NCBI GenBank assembly: GCA_947176685.1
Contig: CAMWRL010000079.1
Location: 1-7,818, forward strand
From: an uncultured Ruminococcus sp.
GTDB lineage: Bacteria; Bacillota; Clostridia; Oscillospirales; Ruminococcaceae
Direction: 5' to 3'
Length of the DNA stretch: 7,818 nt
The notes under the pieces are model-generated. The model was given only the letters and a program-made list of their open reading frames with translations, was not told the DNA's origin and made no database searches. Position numbers and translations under genes: made by a program. Below are positions 7,004-7,818 of this stretch, piece by piece. Position 1 is the stretch's first letter. Each line of letters begins with the position of its first letter.

Positions 7004-7711
7004 ATGACAGAGAATTTCAGTATACCGTTGAAGTACAAAGAGGGTACTTTCAGGGCGGAGAAAATCAAAGATTTCAGCGGTGAAACAATCAATCTTGAAT
7101 ATATAGGCTGTGAGATATTCCGCTATATATTGAGTGGACATTATGAGGAAGTCCGCATATATGGAGTTCCGGAAAATCCCGTTTTTACGGCGGCTTACGA
7201 CAGCGACGGCGTTATAAAACACATAGAGTTACAGCGCAACAACAGAACGGAATTAATGTATATCAACTTTCCGGACAGAGAAACCGCTAAGGAAAATATA
7301 TGGCAGTATTCTTGTTTCTGGGGGGACTGGATTTCTGAAAAAATCCTTGAACGAAAAGAAAAAATTGCACGTATTTTTATTGGATACTTTTATGACGGTG
7401 AAGCAGCAGACCAGTATGTAAATGTTTATACTCCGGAAGACGTTCAGAAAGTTATTGATAAATATAATAATGGTAATAATCCGGCTGATAAATTGGGAAA
7501 TTATCCACACGATGAAGAGATATTACCAGATAATGATACACTTAGAATTATGCTTTTGTGTACAGATGATAATTTTGCCAATGACCTTTTTGAATTTGCA
7601 GTGTACGTTATGACAAACAGAATAAAAGAAAATATTCTTGACAAAATTGACAGAGCAGATGACTTCAAATTAATATTAAAAGAACATGACGGAATAGAAC
7701 AAATTTTATAA
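7004..7711 (+). CDS. Uncharacterised protein, second of two tandem paralogues
   Basis: A 235-residue protein of the same unrecognised family as its upstream neighbour, 23 nt after that gene's stop. The N-terminal FSIPLKYKEG block (5-14) and the aromatic core (65-121) are almost unchanged. The stretch 28-64 and the insert after about residue 140 differ and are shorter by about ten residues in total, and the protein adds a short GIEQIL tail. The start is fixed by AGGAG at 6993-6997, 6 nt before the ATG; an ATG at 6999 is out of frame and meets a stop after one further codon. The upstream sequence AAGGAGAATGAAA is shared with the first copy, so the duplication included the ribosome binding site. 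It is the last gene before the terminator at 7719. Function unknown. Confidence 0.88.
   Translation: MTENFSIPLKYKEGTFRAEKIKDFSGETINLEYIGCEIFRYILSGHYEEVRIYGVPENPVFTAAYDSDGVIKHIELQRNNRTELMYINFPDRETAKENIWQYSCFWGDWISEKILERKEKIARIFIGYFYDGEAADQYVNVYTPEDVQKVIDKYNNGNNPADKLGNYPHDEEILPDNDTLRIMLLCTDDNFANDLFEFAVYVMTNRIKENILDKIDRADDFKLILKEHDGIEQIL
7196..7366 (+). repeat. Conserved 171-bp core shared with the first paralogue, copy 2
   Basis: Second copy of the block at 6447-6617, in direct orientation, 95% identical. By contrast, a 90-nt sample of the 3' part (around the LRIMLLCTD motif) differs at 21 positions, mostly silent ones. The divergence is therefore uneven along the two genes. Confidence 0.9.
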
Positions 7712-7718
7712 TAACAAA

Positions 7719-7748
7719 AGCCGCAGCATAATGACTGCGGCTGTTTTT
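7719..7748 (+). terminator. Intrinsic terminator of the rightward operon
   Basis: AGCCGCAG (7719-7726) pairs perfectly with CTGCGGCT (7735-7742) across an 8-nt loop and is followed by GTTTTT (7743-7748). It begins 8 bases after the stop codon of the second paralogue and closes the transcription unit that begins near 5033. Confidence 0.88.
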
Positions 7749-7753
7749 CACGT

Positions 7754-7818
7754 AATTTTCACTGAAATTTTACCAAATTTTCACTAAATTTTCGTGTTTT
7801 TTTTTGTTTTTTTTTTTT
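7754..7818. repeat. AATTTT repeat in approximate 11-bp phase, then long T runs
   Basis: AATTTT occurs four times, starting at 7754, 7766, 7776 and 7787, with the steps 12, 10 and 11 bases. Three of the copies continue as AATTTTC. The array is bounded by CACG (7749-7752) and CGTG (7793-7796). It is followed by T9, one G and T12 up to the window edge. A/T tracts in helical phase can bend DNA. The T runs are also a typical place for a contig to end, so their exact length should not be trusted. Confidence 0.6.

Noticed and set aside
6246..7711. Naming the paralogues as toxin immunity proteins
   Set aside because: Tandem duplication and acidic composition fit, but no toxin, secretion signal or known immunity motif is visible in the window.
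7754..7796. AATTTT array as a CRISPR or iteron origin
   Set aside because: The units are about 11 bp, have no spacers of CRISPR size, and no replication gene is nearby.

Overview
The window is AT-rich, Gram-positive-type DNA and fits an anaerobic, plant-fibre-degrading Ruminococcus-like Clostridia/Oscillospirota bacterium. The evidence is a secreted multimodular carbohydrate esterase with a type I dockerin (cellulosome-type anchoring), strong AGGAGG-type ribosome binding sites, near-consensus sigma-A promoters with extended -10 elements, and T-rich intrinsic terminators. The species assignment is inference; no rRNA or tRNA is present.

Layout. (1) 51-2948 (+): a 965-residue secreted enzyme with the order signal peptide, CE12-type N-terminal beta domain, SGNH/CE12 esterase, ricin-type CBM13, dockerin, CBM35-like domain, second SGNH/CE12 esterase. 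It probably deacetylates rhamnogalacturonan in pectin. (2) 2981-3011: a strong hairpin that can terminate transcription from both sides of a convergent junction. (3) 3083-4900 (-): a membrane-anchored glycerophosphodiester phosphodiesterase. (4) 4901-5057: a divergent promoter region with two excellent sigma-A promoters, TTGACT-17-TATAAT (-) and the exact consensus TTGACA-17-TATAAT (+). (5) 5058-7711 (+): a probable four-gene operon of a small zinc-ribbon protein, a calcineurin-like metallophosphoesterase, and two tandem paralogues of a family I do not recognise, closed by a hairpin terminator at 7719-7748. (6) The right edge is an AT-rich stretch with an approximately 11-bp-phased AATTTT repeat and two long T runs.

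How the parts relate. The esterase and the phosphodiesterase look like independent single-gene units (polymer degradation outside the cell, lipid or teichoic-acid turnover at the membrane). The rightward operon is the least explained part. Its two last genes are about two thirds identical by eye, but the similarity is patchy: a 57-codon core is 95% identical in DNA, while the 3' part is about 77% identical over a 90-nt sample. This suggests gene conversion or a recent partial exchange. Between the phosphoesterase and the first paralogue lies a glycine-rich, in-frame, post-stop tail that also reads as a 16-codon ORF with a very good ribosome binding site. No mobile element, CRISPR array, tRNA or rRNA was seen. 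No gap between genes exceeds about 160 bases.
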